Source of the DNA: Tribonema minus | Lineage: Eukaryota > Sar > Xanthophyceae > Tribonematales > Tribonemataceae | NCBI GenBank assembly: GCA_017506865.1 | Contig: JAFCMP010000068.1 | Location: 930,001 to 994,000, forward strand | DNA: 64,000 nt | Reading direction: 5' to 3' | Part shown: positions 10,364 to 22,100 of the stretch, one piece after another | Layout: each line of letters begins with the position of its first letter | Position numbering within the stretch: the first letter of the stretch is position 1 | Position numbers and translations under genes: made by a program | Notes under the pieces: generated by a model | What the model was told of the DNA's origin: nothing | The model's database searches: none | Seen by the model: only the letters and a program-made list of their open reading frames with translations

Positions 10364-12314
10364 CGCGCTTACCCTAACCCCAACCCTAACCCCCCACAGC
10401 GCAATCTGAAGGGGTGCGTCGTCACGCGCGACCCCACCGGCGCGGCGGCGCTCCTGGACGAGATGGCCGCGCTGCCGCACGCGCCGCCGAACTTCGTCTC
10501 CTGCAGCCGCATCGTGCATCAGCGGCCCTTGTCTGTGGTTACGAACGCAGGAGAAGAACAGACACATACATGTTCTACGTACGGTACCTCACGTCTACAA
10601 ACCCCCTACCCCCCCCCCCCCCCCGCAGCGCGCTCATGAAGGGCCTTGTCGTCACGCGCGACCCCGCCGGCGCGGCGGCGCTCCTCGAGGAGATGGCCGC
10701 GCTGCCGCACGCGCCGCCGAACGTCGTCTCCTACAACTCGGTCATCATGGCGTACGCCGTCGCGGGCGACGTTGAGAGCGCGCTCGCGTGGATCGAGCGC
10801 GCGCGCGCCGCGCCCGGCGTGCGCCTCGACGTCGTCTCGTGGAACAGCGTCATACACGCGGTGGACGCTGCGGGCGACGCTCCGCGCGTGCGCGCGCTCT
10901 ACGGCGCCGCGCTCGCGTCCGGCGCCATCGACCCGTACGCGCTGCAGCGGCGGCGCGCGGCGGCGGTGGCGGACGACCCCGCGCTGGCGGGGCGCTGGGA
11001 CGGCGGCGCGGCGCTCGACCTCCACGGGTGAGCGGAACAGGGGGGGAGGGGGGGGGGGGGGCATGCGGCAAAATGAACTTCAACATTGAACTTCAATGCT
11101 GAACTTCATTGAACTTCAATGCACTTCATTGTTGAACTTCAATGTTGACCCTGGTGAAGGAAGGCCCGCGCTGGCGGGGCGCTGTGACGGCGGCGCGGCG
11201 CTCGACCTCCACGGGTCAAAGCGCGCGCGCGGGGGGGATGCGTGTGGCATTGTTGAACTTCATGTCAAACTTCAATAGTGAACTTTGTGTTGAACTTCAT
11301 GTTAAACTTCAATGTTGAACGTCAAATTGAAAGAAGGACTGAATTTGAGGAATCCTGACCGCGGACGTGCTTCGCGGTGGGCCGGCGGCGTTTGGTGCTC
11401 GATTGCCACATGCGGGCGGGGGGGGAGCGCACCGTGCGTGTACTTAGGGTTAGGGTTAGGGTTAGGTATGTCTCGGTACTTTTCTTGCGTGAGCAACGCT
11501 GCGCATCGTAGCAGGTGCGGTGCGCGACCTCCACAGGCGAGCGGGGGAAGCATGCGCAGTGTGTGTGGGTGGCACAGACCTCGAGGCTCAGGCATTTGCT
11601 ACCGCGCTCAGGGCCAGCCATCAGGGTTAGGGTTAGGGTTAACTGCCGCGCCTCTATCTGCTAAACAACTGCAATATGTATTGTCAACTTCAGTTGTCAA
11701 CCTGCATACATGCTGAGCTTGAAAGATGAGCGATTTCTGTACCTGTCTCCATGAGTTGAGTGGTGCCGCCAATTGCGCTGACCAGTGCTCGGCAGCGGTA
11801 AAGGGGCTCAACTATTACTAGTCAATTACTTGAAGAACCACAATGTATATATTTCATGCACCTCGTAACGTTCAACGGACGGTGCATCTCTGGCGGCCCC
11901 CCCCAGAGTCAACTGTGCCTAATCTCTCATCTGCAAACCGTCCGCCTTCCTGTTAGCCTCAACGTCGCAGCCGCAAAGGCGGCTGTGCGCTGGGAGCTGG
12001 AGGCGGCGCTGGAGAAGTTGAAGAAGGGGAGTCACCACACGCGCCTGGACATCATCGCGGGCAACGCGGTGCGCAGGGGGAAGGCCATCGAGGAGACGGT
12101 GAAGAGCGCCGTCACGGCGCTGGTGACCGAGATGGGCTTGACGTACACCGTGCCCAGGACCAACTTGGGCAGGATCATCGTGCAGCTTCCCGAGGGACCC
12201 GCGCCGCCGCACGCTGCGAAGGAGGCACGCGGTGCAAGGCCGCCGCCGCAGCGCGCGCCCGCGTCTGCAGACGAACATACGCGCACCGTTGTGCAGCGCC
12301 CAGAGCTGGCGTAG
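6524..12314 (+). CDS. PPR-SMR protein, 5 exons
   Basis: Exons 6524-7272, 7827-8106, 9346-9485, 10629-11027 and 11957-12314 join in frame with GT-AG borders to about 641 residues. The N-terminus is Arg/Ser-rich and could be an organelle presequence. Repeats of the 35-residue pentatricopeptide type follow, with signatures such as NAFHYNQLIQAHATKGD, NMVTYGTAMNALAKTGR, SVVVYTTLISAFAHKGD and NVVSYNSVIMAYAVAGD. The C-terminus is an SMR domain: LDLHG at the exon 4/5 join, then LDIIAGNAVRRGKAI and a final NLGRIIVQLP. PPR-SMR proteins such as GUN1 and SVR7 act on organelle RNA or organelle signalling; a plastid or mitochondrial RNA role here is inferred. The glycine signature of the SMR core reads IIAGNAVRRG and not the common TGxG form. 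The gene is convergent with the TPR-J gene. The start codon is the first in-frame ATG and is not verified. Confidence 0.88.
7600..7770 (+). repeat. Copies of the 5' edge of PPR exon 2 plus ACTC microsatellite
   Basis: Near 7605-7640 and 7716-7765 the exon start (CGCCGCAGCGCGGCCATCGA) is repeated, each followed by a tract of CACTCACTCACT. The real exon starts at 7827. The copies lie upstream of the real acceptor. Confidence 0.8.
8107..8645 (+). repeat. Five decaying copies of the 3' edge of PPR exon 2
   Basis: The exon end ATGATGGACGTGTTTGAGCA, followed by the donor GTGCGC and a TGTACTGT-rich intron start, recurs at about 8169, 8282, 8361, 8476 and 8605. Spacing is 80-130 bp. Copies show deletions and substitutions. 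The intervening intron is rich in GTGTACTG words. None is needed for the reading frame, because exon 2 joins directly to exon 3 at 9346. Confidence 0.88.
10329..10361 (+). repeat. Poly(C) tract upstream of a pseudo-exon
   Basis: A run of about 30 C residues lies upstream of the pseudo-exon at 10400. A similar, shorter run at 10609-10624 abuts the real acceptor of exon 4. Confidence 0.85.
10398..10512 (+). repeat. Decayed copy of the 5' part of PPR exon 4
   Basis: Bases 10400-10510 closely match the first 115 bp of exon 4 at 10629-10745 (GTCGTCACGCGCGACCCC and GAGATGGCCGCGCTGCCGCA in both), including a CAG acceptor and a preceding poly(C). If spliced in, it would give a stop within three codons, so it is a pseudo-exon. 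Confidence 0.88.
11160..11240 (+). repeat. Copy of the 3' edge of PPR exon 4 in the following intron
   Basis: Bases 11163-11216 repeat 10979-11029 almost exactly (GCGCTGGCGGGGCGCTG, then GCTCGACCTCCACGGGT). The surrounding intron has many TTGAACTTCAATG words. The donor in the copy reads GGGTCA instead of GGGTGA. Confidence 0.88.
11440..11642 (+). repeat. Two interstitial TTAGGG tracts in the last PPR-SMR intron
   Basis: Perfect GGGTTAGGGTTA runs occur at about 11444-11465 and again at about 11621-11641. Confidence 0.8.
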
Positions 12315-13148
12315 TCACGCGTATCACCGCCGTGATTTGGCTACTTGAAAGCTGTTGGTCAAATTTACTCCTTCAACGTGATGTTCTGGTGCCCTGTGGC
12401 CTGCCCGATTGCCGTCACAACCGCGCCTGCTGCATCGTTGCGCTTGCTGCAGTTACAGTGTTCGAGCTTTGATGGTGCAAAGAGTTTCTCCCTAGCCACA
12501 CGATACACAAACACCACGAGCATGCCAGATTGTATGACCAAAGCCACTTGGGCACTCGGAGCAATAGGCTGTGACGCGTTCGACAACTGCGTGTTGCTGA
12601 TCCATGTGCAGCATCAGTCATGATTAGACACTTGCAAGCATTGCATGTAGTCAGGCGCTCAAGTACATCAAAGCACGTGTGTGACGTTGAAAAATGGGAC
12701 TGGTGTGCTATTCATTGGGTTACTAGCACTACGGGCCAGCAAGGCCTATGCACATGAATGCAAACACTGTCAGCACACGCCGCTGCAGTTCTGACGCTTT
12801 TTGGCTGCACAAGTGCGCCAGTGCGCAGATGCTCAGTACAAGGTGACAAGTGCGCGCCAAGCGTTGCGTCGCAACGCCACTGCTCATGAGCGCCCTGCGC
12901 GCACCAGATGCTCAGCATGCGTGCGCAGCGCATTCGGTGGCGGCCCCGCGGGCCGCAGCGACTGCAAGTGAGACTTGAAGCACAGCAATCCACCACTGCA
13001 CTGCACACTGCACTGCAGCTGAAGTGCACGAGGACTCAGAGCAGCTGAGGTGCGCACGGGAGCTTGCGCACCACCATCGCCGCTGCGATGCCGCGCACGC
13101 TGCGACGGCAAGCACTTGTGTGCGCCTGCACCCCGCGCGCTTGAAGTT

Positions 13149-16100
13149 TCACTTCCACGCCTTCTTGTATGAGTTGGCGTCCTCCACGGCAAACTTCTGG
13201 CGCCCCCCCGGCGGCGGCGCGCGCTCCTCCTCCTTCCACATCTTGGCCTTCTTGGGCGCCTTGCCCGTCCTGGCAAAGTCGCGCCAGTTGCCCATGCGCT
13301 TGTCGCGGCCCTCCTCCTCGTTCCACTGGCGACAGGCGCAGGTGCAGTGAGCGGCACGGGACGCAGAGTCAAGTCAGCAACTGGCTCAGTGTGGCAAATA
13401 TAGGGAGAGGCTACGGGCTGCTCAGGGCAAACTGGTGCTTCGTCAGCAACTGGCTCAGAGTGGCGGATAGAGGAAGAGGCTACGGGCTTTTTTTGGCTCA
13501 GAGCAAACTGCAGTGCGCATCTGCCTGTATGCATGTAGACAGAGGCAAGTGACCATGTGCTGATCGCCTCACATTGACACAAACGCGCTGTAGGTCTGAG
13601 CGGCCTGCCGGTTTCAGGGCCCTTCTGCTGCACCAGCGCTGCCATCAGTTTTGATATCTTGGTGGAACTGCGTACTTCAAGTACATGGCGAAGCCTGCTG
13701 GAGGGGCGCGTGCCGCCGCCGCAGCATGTGCGGCGGGGAAACACACTGAACTGTGTAGCGATTTTTATGGAGTTGTGCCAGGCTGAGCACTGCCAACAAT
13801 GGCGGCGCCGAGTGACGAAACACCAATAACTTCAACTACACGGCATGTCTTGCTTGAGCGTTTAGAGCTGATTGCCTTCTGATAAGACCGTGCTTTGAAG
13901 CAGTGCCACTGCCCGAGCAGTGTGCAGAGAAGACGCGGAGCTTGAGGTCAGGTCACACGTCATTGAAGTGAAGTTCAATTGTCTATTGAGTTTCATGGCG
14001 CTCGACGTGCAGTGCTTAGCAATGTGTTTGAGAGGGAGAGTCACTTGCCTCTTTTTCTCTTGCAAAGGTTTTCTTGAGCTTCGCTTGCTCCTCATCCTCC
14101 TGCGGCAATGGCGATCAATTGCGACAATGGGACAGGCGTATGTGTGAGATGTTCTGACTGCTCAGTGCCACGGCGTACCTCTGGCTGCATTTCGGTCATG
14201 GACAGCAACATAACACCTAGTGAAGCGTGTCAACCCTACCTCCTACTGCAATTCGAAATTGAGCAGCGGACGTCACGTCAAGCAGATCGTGGCAATGGCG
14301 CCACGCGCAAAGTCATGCAGAGAGGCGTGTTAACTGAGTAACTGAGTCGACAAACAACTTGCACCGCAACAACAGCATTCAAGCCCTGCCACACCCACCT
14401 CATGGTCCAACAAGGGCTCCAAACACGTCCGGGATGACCACATTATGAGAACCAAAGTTCATGGTCGAGCACAAGCACTGTTCGCCAGTCGCTGATGCAG
14501 CAGGACAGGAGCGCACTACAGTATGCAGAATCACAATGTAGAAGCATGCACCTAGGCATGTACACATGAAGCAGAGATAGCGCGTACACCCGTAGCACGC
14601 GTACGAGTACGAGTTTTTGACGCGCGTTTTAACTCATACTGTACCTGTGGCCGCGGAATAACTCATACGCATAACCTGTTGTGCGAGGTAACGAGTGAAA
14701 ACTGTCATGGTCCACAGCTGATAACTCCCCAACGAGCCTCAACAGAAGATGTTCGCAGGGCAGATTCAATCTTGTAAATATTGTGGTACACGACATAGGA
14801 CAATGCTGCAAGGAATCTGGTACAACAGCTCAAAAACTCGTTGAAACAGGCAAAAAACTTGTTCGATCAGCAAGAACCTGTTCATCAAGTATACGCGTAC
14901 CCGTTTCACAGAGCACAAGTTTAACTCGTACCCGTAGCCGCTCTCACAAGTATTTCAATACTCGTACGCGTACTTGTCAAATTTTTTTTCGCGCTACGCG
15001 CGACCTGTTCAGCGATGGCGCTACGCGCCATCTCTGCATTGAAGCATGTACATATGACGATCACACCTCAACGCATGTTTCATTGATGTCAAGCACAGTG
15101 CATGCATGATGTGGCACTGACCTGAGAGCGCTCCCTCTTCTTCTGCGCCTGCTTGTGCTCTTCAATCTCGCGTCGCCGCATCTCAATGCTGGCAAACTCC
15201 TTCATTACGGCCTGCAGCACGAGTTCCCCACGAGACGAGCAGATCAAGTGGCGCAGATGGTGACACGTGTTGTTGACAGAGCACGAGGCACCAATGGTGC
15301 TGCTACGGGCTTCGTTGTGTGCACTGCCACCTCTTGAGGGCAAAAACCGTTGTCACCTGACCCTGACACTGCGGTTTGCCTTACCCTACCTGACACTGAG
15401 TGTACATGCTTGCTTCACTATGAAGACTGACACGCGAACGGAGCTACGCCGCCCTATGCGCTTAAAAACATGTGGGCACATGAGGTCATACGCAGGTGTT
15501 AGCTGATATGCAGGCGGAGAAACGCCTAAACCCTAACCCTAAGAAACGGTGCCCGCCGGCAGCTGCATCAGCACAACGCCTGAGGCCGCATGAATCGCAT
15601 GAACCGTCGGCGATGCGATTGATGACGTGGCGGCCCTTTGCCTGCCTCAGGTCTGGCGCCGGCAGTAGCAGATCTCTGTCGCAGCAAGACATGGTGCGCG
15701 TGTCGCTCCCAAAGTTCAACAGGCAGTTACAACAACAGTTGCCCGCACACCGGCAAAGTGAGGCAGGATTTGTGCAAATGGTATGTAAATGACTTGGAGC
15801 AGTGAGCGGCTGCTACGCCACGCACGAGCAATGCACAGCAACGCCCCGAGCGGAGGCCGCCGCAGCGCTGTGCAGCGCGTGCGGCGGCGCGAGCCCCTCA
15901 GCCGCGCGCACGCGTGCAGCTCGAAGCGCATTCGCGTCTGCGACCACGAAGCGGGCGTGTGAACCGGACGAGCAAAGTGTTGCTGCTGCCGCCAGGACCA
16001 AACACGCGATGCAACGCAGACTCCAGCAGTACCTACACAGCAAAAGAACGCCATCGCTACCTACATACTTTAAGTACCCTTCGGGCTTGCGCGTCTGCCG

Positions 16101-19100
16101 AGCCGTGCTGCGCCTCCAGCGCCTGCGGCGTGAGGCCCCCCCTTGGCCACGAGGCGCGCGCGCTCCTTGGTAACGCGCAGCCGCACCGCCTCTACCGTCG
16201 CCTAGTCTAAGCAGACATGCACCACCACCTTCGCTACCTGCATATGTCAAGTACCTTTCGGGCATGCGCGTCTGCCGAGCCGTGCTGCGCCTCGAGGGCC
16301 TGCGGCGTGAGGCCCCCCCTTGGCCACGAGGCGCGCGCGCTCCTTGGTAACACGCAGCCGCACCGCCTCTACCGTCGCCTAGTCTAAGCAGACATGCACC
16401 ACCACCTTCGCTACCTGCATATGTCAAGTACCTTTCGGGCGTGCGCGTCTGCTGAGCCGTGCTGCGCCTCGAGGGCCTGCGGCGTGAGGCCCCCCTTGGC
16501 CACGAGGCGCGCGCGCTCCTTTGCGACGCGCAGCCGCACCGCCTCTATGGTCGCCACCGCCAGCTTGCGCCGGCCGTCGTCGATCAGCTGCTGGTACGCT
16601 TGTTTCACTTCCTGGCGCGAGTAGGGCGCGGCGACGCGCGGAGAGGTGAGGGGCATGTGATGAAGCGGTGAGGGCACATAGCTCAGCGCACGTTGAAGGT
16701 TGGTTCTGCTACAGCACCGGTTTCGCGGAGATTGAAGGCGCGCAATGAAGTTGATGGCACAAAGCTCAGCGCGCGTTGAAATCGGGTACTGTTGAGCACT
16801 GATGTGCCTGTTCCTGTCGTGGTTCTTGCACCCTGCTCCTCCACGATCACTGCTAGCGACACATGCTCTAGCCGCGAGTCTCGTGTGTGCCTGGGTCCCT
16901 CGTGTTTCCAACCTCGGGCGCGGTGGTAAGCTGCACGCTCTCAAGCGTATCGGGAGCAAAAGCATGGGGGTGCAGGATGAGGCCATAAGAGCACCAATAA
17001 GGGCACTCTGCCGTACATCTAAATTGAGGCTACGTCACAGCATGCCCATTTTCAGTTGCCAGGGCACATAGCACAGCAGTGGCGGGCATTGATGCTGCTG
17101 AAATATGCTAAGTCAGATGCACACGGAGCGAGCATTCTGCAATAGTAAAGCTTAGACTATGCCAAAGAGGACCATCACAACCAAGTGCCGCACATGCAGG
17201 AAGGCATGCTTAGGGTTATGGTTGACTAACCCTAACCCTAACCCTAAACCTAACCCTAGGTTGATCCTAACCCTAACCCTGACCCTAATCCTAGGCGTAA
17301 CCTCAATCCTGCTCCACAGGACAGCGTCACAGCGCGCATGCACGGCGTACGTGCACTGCAGCAGCGCTCAACTACAGTACATGAAACGGCCTCCGGGACA
17401 GAGTGGGGCGTGCCTGGAAGGACCACTTCAACAGTGCAATACGAACCTCAAAAGACTACTTCAACTGTGCAAACCGCACCTCAAAAGCGTCCCGCGCGAG
17501 CGGCATGTCGAGCCGCTTGTCCGGGTGCACCAGCGTGGACAGCTTGCGGTAGCGCTGCTTGATGTCCTCCACTGTGGCGTCCGTGTCCAGCATGAGGACC
17601 TCGTAGGGGTTGAGGTTCTTCCACTTGAAGTTGGGCCCCACCAGCCGGTTGATCTGCACGCGATGAGCGGCAACGCGGGTCAAGACGTTAGAAATGGTGA
17701 ATGCCATGTGTTTGCGAGGTAAGCCGTATTTGCCATGGATGTGCATTAGGGTCACCATAGACTTGGGGGAAGCCAGGTGCAGGCGCCAATGCGTGGTGTG
17801 CGCAGCACGCGCCATTGCGCCGCTTCCGCTTTGGCGACAATTAATGGCAGGGATCTTCAGAAGGCAGCATGAAGCGGGGGTCAAGCGCCGACGCAGTGGC
17901 AACAAGCATAGACAGGCAGGCCTGTTGCCGTGGGCAGAGATAATACTGATACGTTGCCTGAGTTGGGACTGCAGTTAATTGCAGTGGCCGGGCGCCACCA
18001 GAGCTGAGCACTGCGCAGGTGCCCGACTCTGCACTCTCACTGCCAAACTGACCGTACCTCTAGTTCTGTCGTCGCCCGCACCTCATCACAACGAAATCAG
18101 CTGCGACAGTTGGAGCATCAACATCGTGTAGCCTGCGGTGCTGTTTGCGCATGGTGCCGGGCTGCAGCTGCAATGCTCTTCCTAGGCTTAGGGTGAGGGT
18201 AAGGCTGCCCTATTCCAAAGACATGAGTAGACTGCGGCGCAAAGTGCCCCTGCTGCCTGCACGCACACATGTCTGGCAAGCTTGCAAGCATCCCAACTCA
18301 AATCAAGCATCGCAACCTAGATCACATCCGACGAACAACATTCTTGTCACAGAGCGCCAGCGCGCTGCAACTGAGCTCAGGTGCACAGCGCAACTGGCTA
18401 ACCCTTACCCAACCCCACCCTCAACCTCATGTATACAACACCTCGTTGGCCTACTGCACTGCCCCTCCCTGCCTCCACACGACTCGCTCTGAAACCCTAC
18501 CTCAACCTTCACTTCAACGACTCGCCTGCCCACCAGCCCTGCCTTGTGTAAAAGCTGAACGCTCGCTGTGTCTGGCTCGCTCGTAGTTCAGTTGAGGTGG
18601 CCAAGGCGACAGCAGTGCTCACGGCAGCGCTCCACGTTTCTACTTAAACGCAGCAAACACCAGTAGACTTGCGGAATGTGCAAAAGCCGCTAGAATTAGG
18701 GTTGGGGCAAAGGTTACGCAGCTTGCATGTCCGTAGGAACGCCTGGCGCATGCATTCAGCCCAGCTTTAATCACTGCTCGATGACATTCCACGCCAAATA
18801 GAGGGTCCCACAGTTGTGATTTCTACAAGAGCGTTGACAAGCACTGCGACGTTCAGCACTCACCTGCTGTTCCGGAGTCCCCATGTCTTGTGCCGTGTAC
18901 TTGTCCTTGAGTTGTTTGGCCTGTAAGTTCATGCAAGAACGCAGGCGGTATGCACTTCAACAACGAGTATACACGTATGTAAGCATGCACTACTGTACCT
19001 TCATGTTGATGTGGAGCGCTGGAAAGGTGAAGGAAGCATAGCCTCAATGAAGGCTCATGGTAGCATACTCAGGTTAGCCTGGCAGCATCGATCATGCAGT

Positions 19101-22100
19101 TGTGCAACAATGGTAAGCACCCTAATTCTAAAACGTGCAGTCATGTATGCGCCATGGCTGCCACTGTATCCCGACCACAGGCATCTGTTCCGGCTTCGAC
19201 GCCCCTCCGTCCACATTTCCTGACGTTCACCTAACTAGGGTGAGTGTGAACAGGTCACAAACATGCAACATGCAGACTGCACCACGCACGCGTCATGAAA
19301 TCAAACGCATCTCCTCACTGTCAACTTCGACCATAACACTTCACTTACAGCTGCACTCGCCAAGTGCACACTTGTGCCCAGAAGTGTCCCCACTCAATTG
19401 CACGGTGCGCAATCACAGCCTGGCTGGGCCCTGACAAGAAGTGTACACCTTTCGCCACACGGCTGAGACGTGGTGTGAGCACGTGCACTCACGGCTACCG
19501 TCAGCAAGGAGTGCCCTATCCGTACAGCGGTTTCGTGCTCTTTCACAACTGCCATGGTGGAGTACATGCCGTGTTGGTTTCAATTTCGCTGACACGTACT
19601 GTGCATGTAGCACCATGCCATGTACACAGCGTAACCTACACTACGGCGGCCCTGCACTACAACGCACACATTTCTTGCTTGAGGTGCTTCTGCTTTAAAA
19701 GAGTATCACACTCCGCAGGCCTACCTCTTTCGCTTTCTGCGCGGCCTCGCTGCCGATCTCCGTGAAAAACGAATTCAGGGGGTCCTCGCTAACCGCCTCC
19801 TCGTCCGCTTTGGCCACGCCCGCACCCGCCGCCTTCTCCTGGCGCTTCTTAGCGGCGTCCTCGGCTGCCTTCTCCGCTGCCTGCAGATCGCGCTCGATGC
19901 GCGCGGCCTCCCACCGCGCCTTGCGCTCCGCCTGAAGTTCAAGTGTGACGCACCCAGGTTATTGGTAGCAGGCATTCAATCTGACGGCGAACCACGCCTT
20001 GCCACCTAGAGCTCTACGATCTTTTGATGCGTTTCCATGATGCAGATTCACTCTCAGCACGTTCTTGGCATTATCATCAGACGCAGACTTCACGCTGTGT
20101 GCCCCCCTGCGCCTTGCGTTGTCCCTGGTGTTCAAGTGTGACACACACGAAACAAGGCGCTTGTACATATGTAAAAGTACAACTTTGAGCACTGGCTCTG
20201 GTGTACACACCCGTCCGTGCCGTGCGCTCCGCCTAATGGCGTTTTGACTGAAATGAAACAGTGCGTGCACTCGTGGCGCAGAGACTCAACAACCGCTGCC
20301 TTGAACGGTTGCATTGGGCAGTTGAAAAACTTCCAGACTTGAAGTACTTCTGGATCGCGCCTCGCTTCAATATTGGCATGAACATTGGCGATACTGCCAC
20401 AAGCACCAGAAATTTGCGAACAACACGCGTGGCTGTCCCACAGTGCGTTGAGCATGGCTGGATGGCACAAACAACTTCAAATTCAAATACAGCCTCTTAT
20501 CGGCAATGTGCTGACATTGTCTTCTCAAGTCCCGAGAGGTCAGCACTTCTGCCGCACCTGATGCCCTCTTCACTGACAAGAGTTCTGACGATGGTATGAT
20601 AAGAACATCGGACACCCCGAAAGAGCAGCTCGTTCACAAGCCCCCCCCCCGCCGCCCCCCCCCCCCACACACACACAACTACAAACACTCACTGGTGTCC
20701 ATTGATTCATCAGCGAGGACCAATCTGAGCACGCAGGATGCGATAAGCTCACCTCTTGGCCAGCCTCTGCAGCTGCCATCCCATCCTTGAGCGGCTTGCT
20801 GTCGGGCTCCAGCGACAGACCAATCTGCATTGCAAGTCACGCACACACACATGCAAGCACTACGACATGAGCCCTACGCCACACACAATCGTTCTGTGAT
20901 GGCGCAGCAATGCTCAACGCGTGAGCACACCGCGCATCGGCGGCCAGAGCGACGCGTGACTACGTCGCAATCGACGCCGCGGCTCGCCTGTGCACTGCCT
21001 GCGTCAGCGCGCTCAACAGTTAACGCGATGCTGCAACAATCTTGCGGCCGGCTAAATGAGGTCACAGCTTGAGTTCCAGTGCCTGGATGGAGGAAGCAAA
21101 GCAGCACGATGGCCACTCAGCCATTGTCATCAGTCTTTCCGTTGAATCCCTGCCACAAGCCGCTCGCATGGGCACATGCGTACATCGTGCCGCATTAATA
21201 CTTCAACAATGTATCGCACGCACGTCGCAGCGACGCAGACTGCACCGGGGGCAACGGTGACTGTCAGGGGGCAAGGCAAGGGCGTGTTGCAGGAGACGGT
21301 TACATTACCCGAAACGACTCGATGGCGGCGTCGAAGCGCTTGAGCGCGTGCTGCGCGGCTCCCAGCCTGCTGTACGCCTTGGACCAGTCCTTGCCCAGCG
21401 CAACGCACTTCTCCGCGTCCTTGAGCGCCTTCGACTTGGCGTCGCCCAACTTCAAGTATGCCGCGCTGTCGGAGTTGAAGTTGTAGCGGCACGGCAGCGG
21501 TAGCCACGGGGCACGTGTAGTGAGTGTGCTGAAACACATGAATGCAGCTTGGGCAGTGGTGGCGGGCCCCAACTCCGTCATGTTGTGCCCAGATCTGCTG
21601 CCTGCCCCGCGTTTGACAATGCTCACTCAGCACTCAAGGGCGCGCTGCTGAAGGTGGCCTGCTACAAAGGTAAGCTTGTGTTGACCTATGAATTCACTGT
21701 GAGGAGTGCTTCAGCACAGCACGGCGTGGCACAATGCTGCAAAGCATGTGTCACCGTTTCCAAAAATTGCGCAAAGGGTGTATTTGGTGTGAAGCTTCAC
21801 AAGTGCCGCAAGGTGCACTTTTATACAGTGCAATGACATGGCAGTGCAGCCACACTACACACTACAACCTGCACCAGTCACAGCGCATTATTCCTCTGGC
21901 ACACTGGCAAACTGCAGCTGGTATGCTTGCTCTGCCAATGTGCCGCATCCCCACAGCACATCGCCTAGGAGCGGCGACCTGATGCCAACGCAAGAGTGTC
22001 TTGCACCAGCATTGTGCTTTGTGCCGCGCAATCACTGCTCCTGCATGCCGATCATGTCTCTTCGAACAAAAACCGCCTGCTGGCTGAGCTGTTGGCAAGA

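Noticed and set aside
10400-10512. Apparent PPR exon before exon 4
   Set aside because: Near-copy of exon 4 with a stop in the third codon when joined to exon 3; skipping it gives a perfect repeat.
12884-13744. 286-codon minus-strand open frame
   Set aside because: Out of frame with the TPR-J final exon; Arg/Pro-rich shadow.
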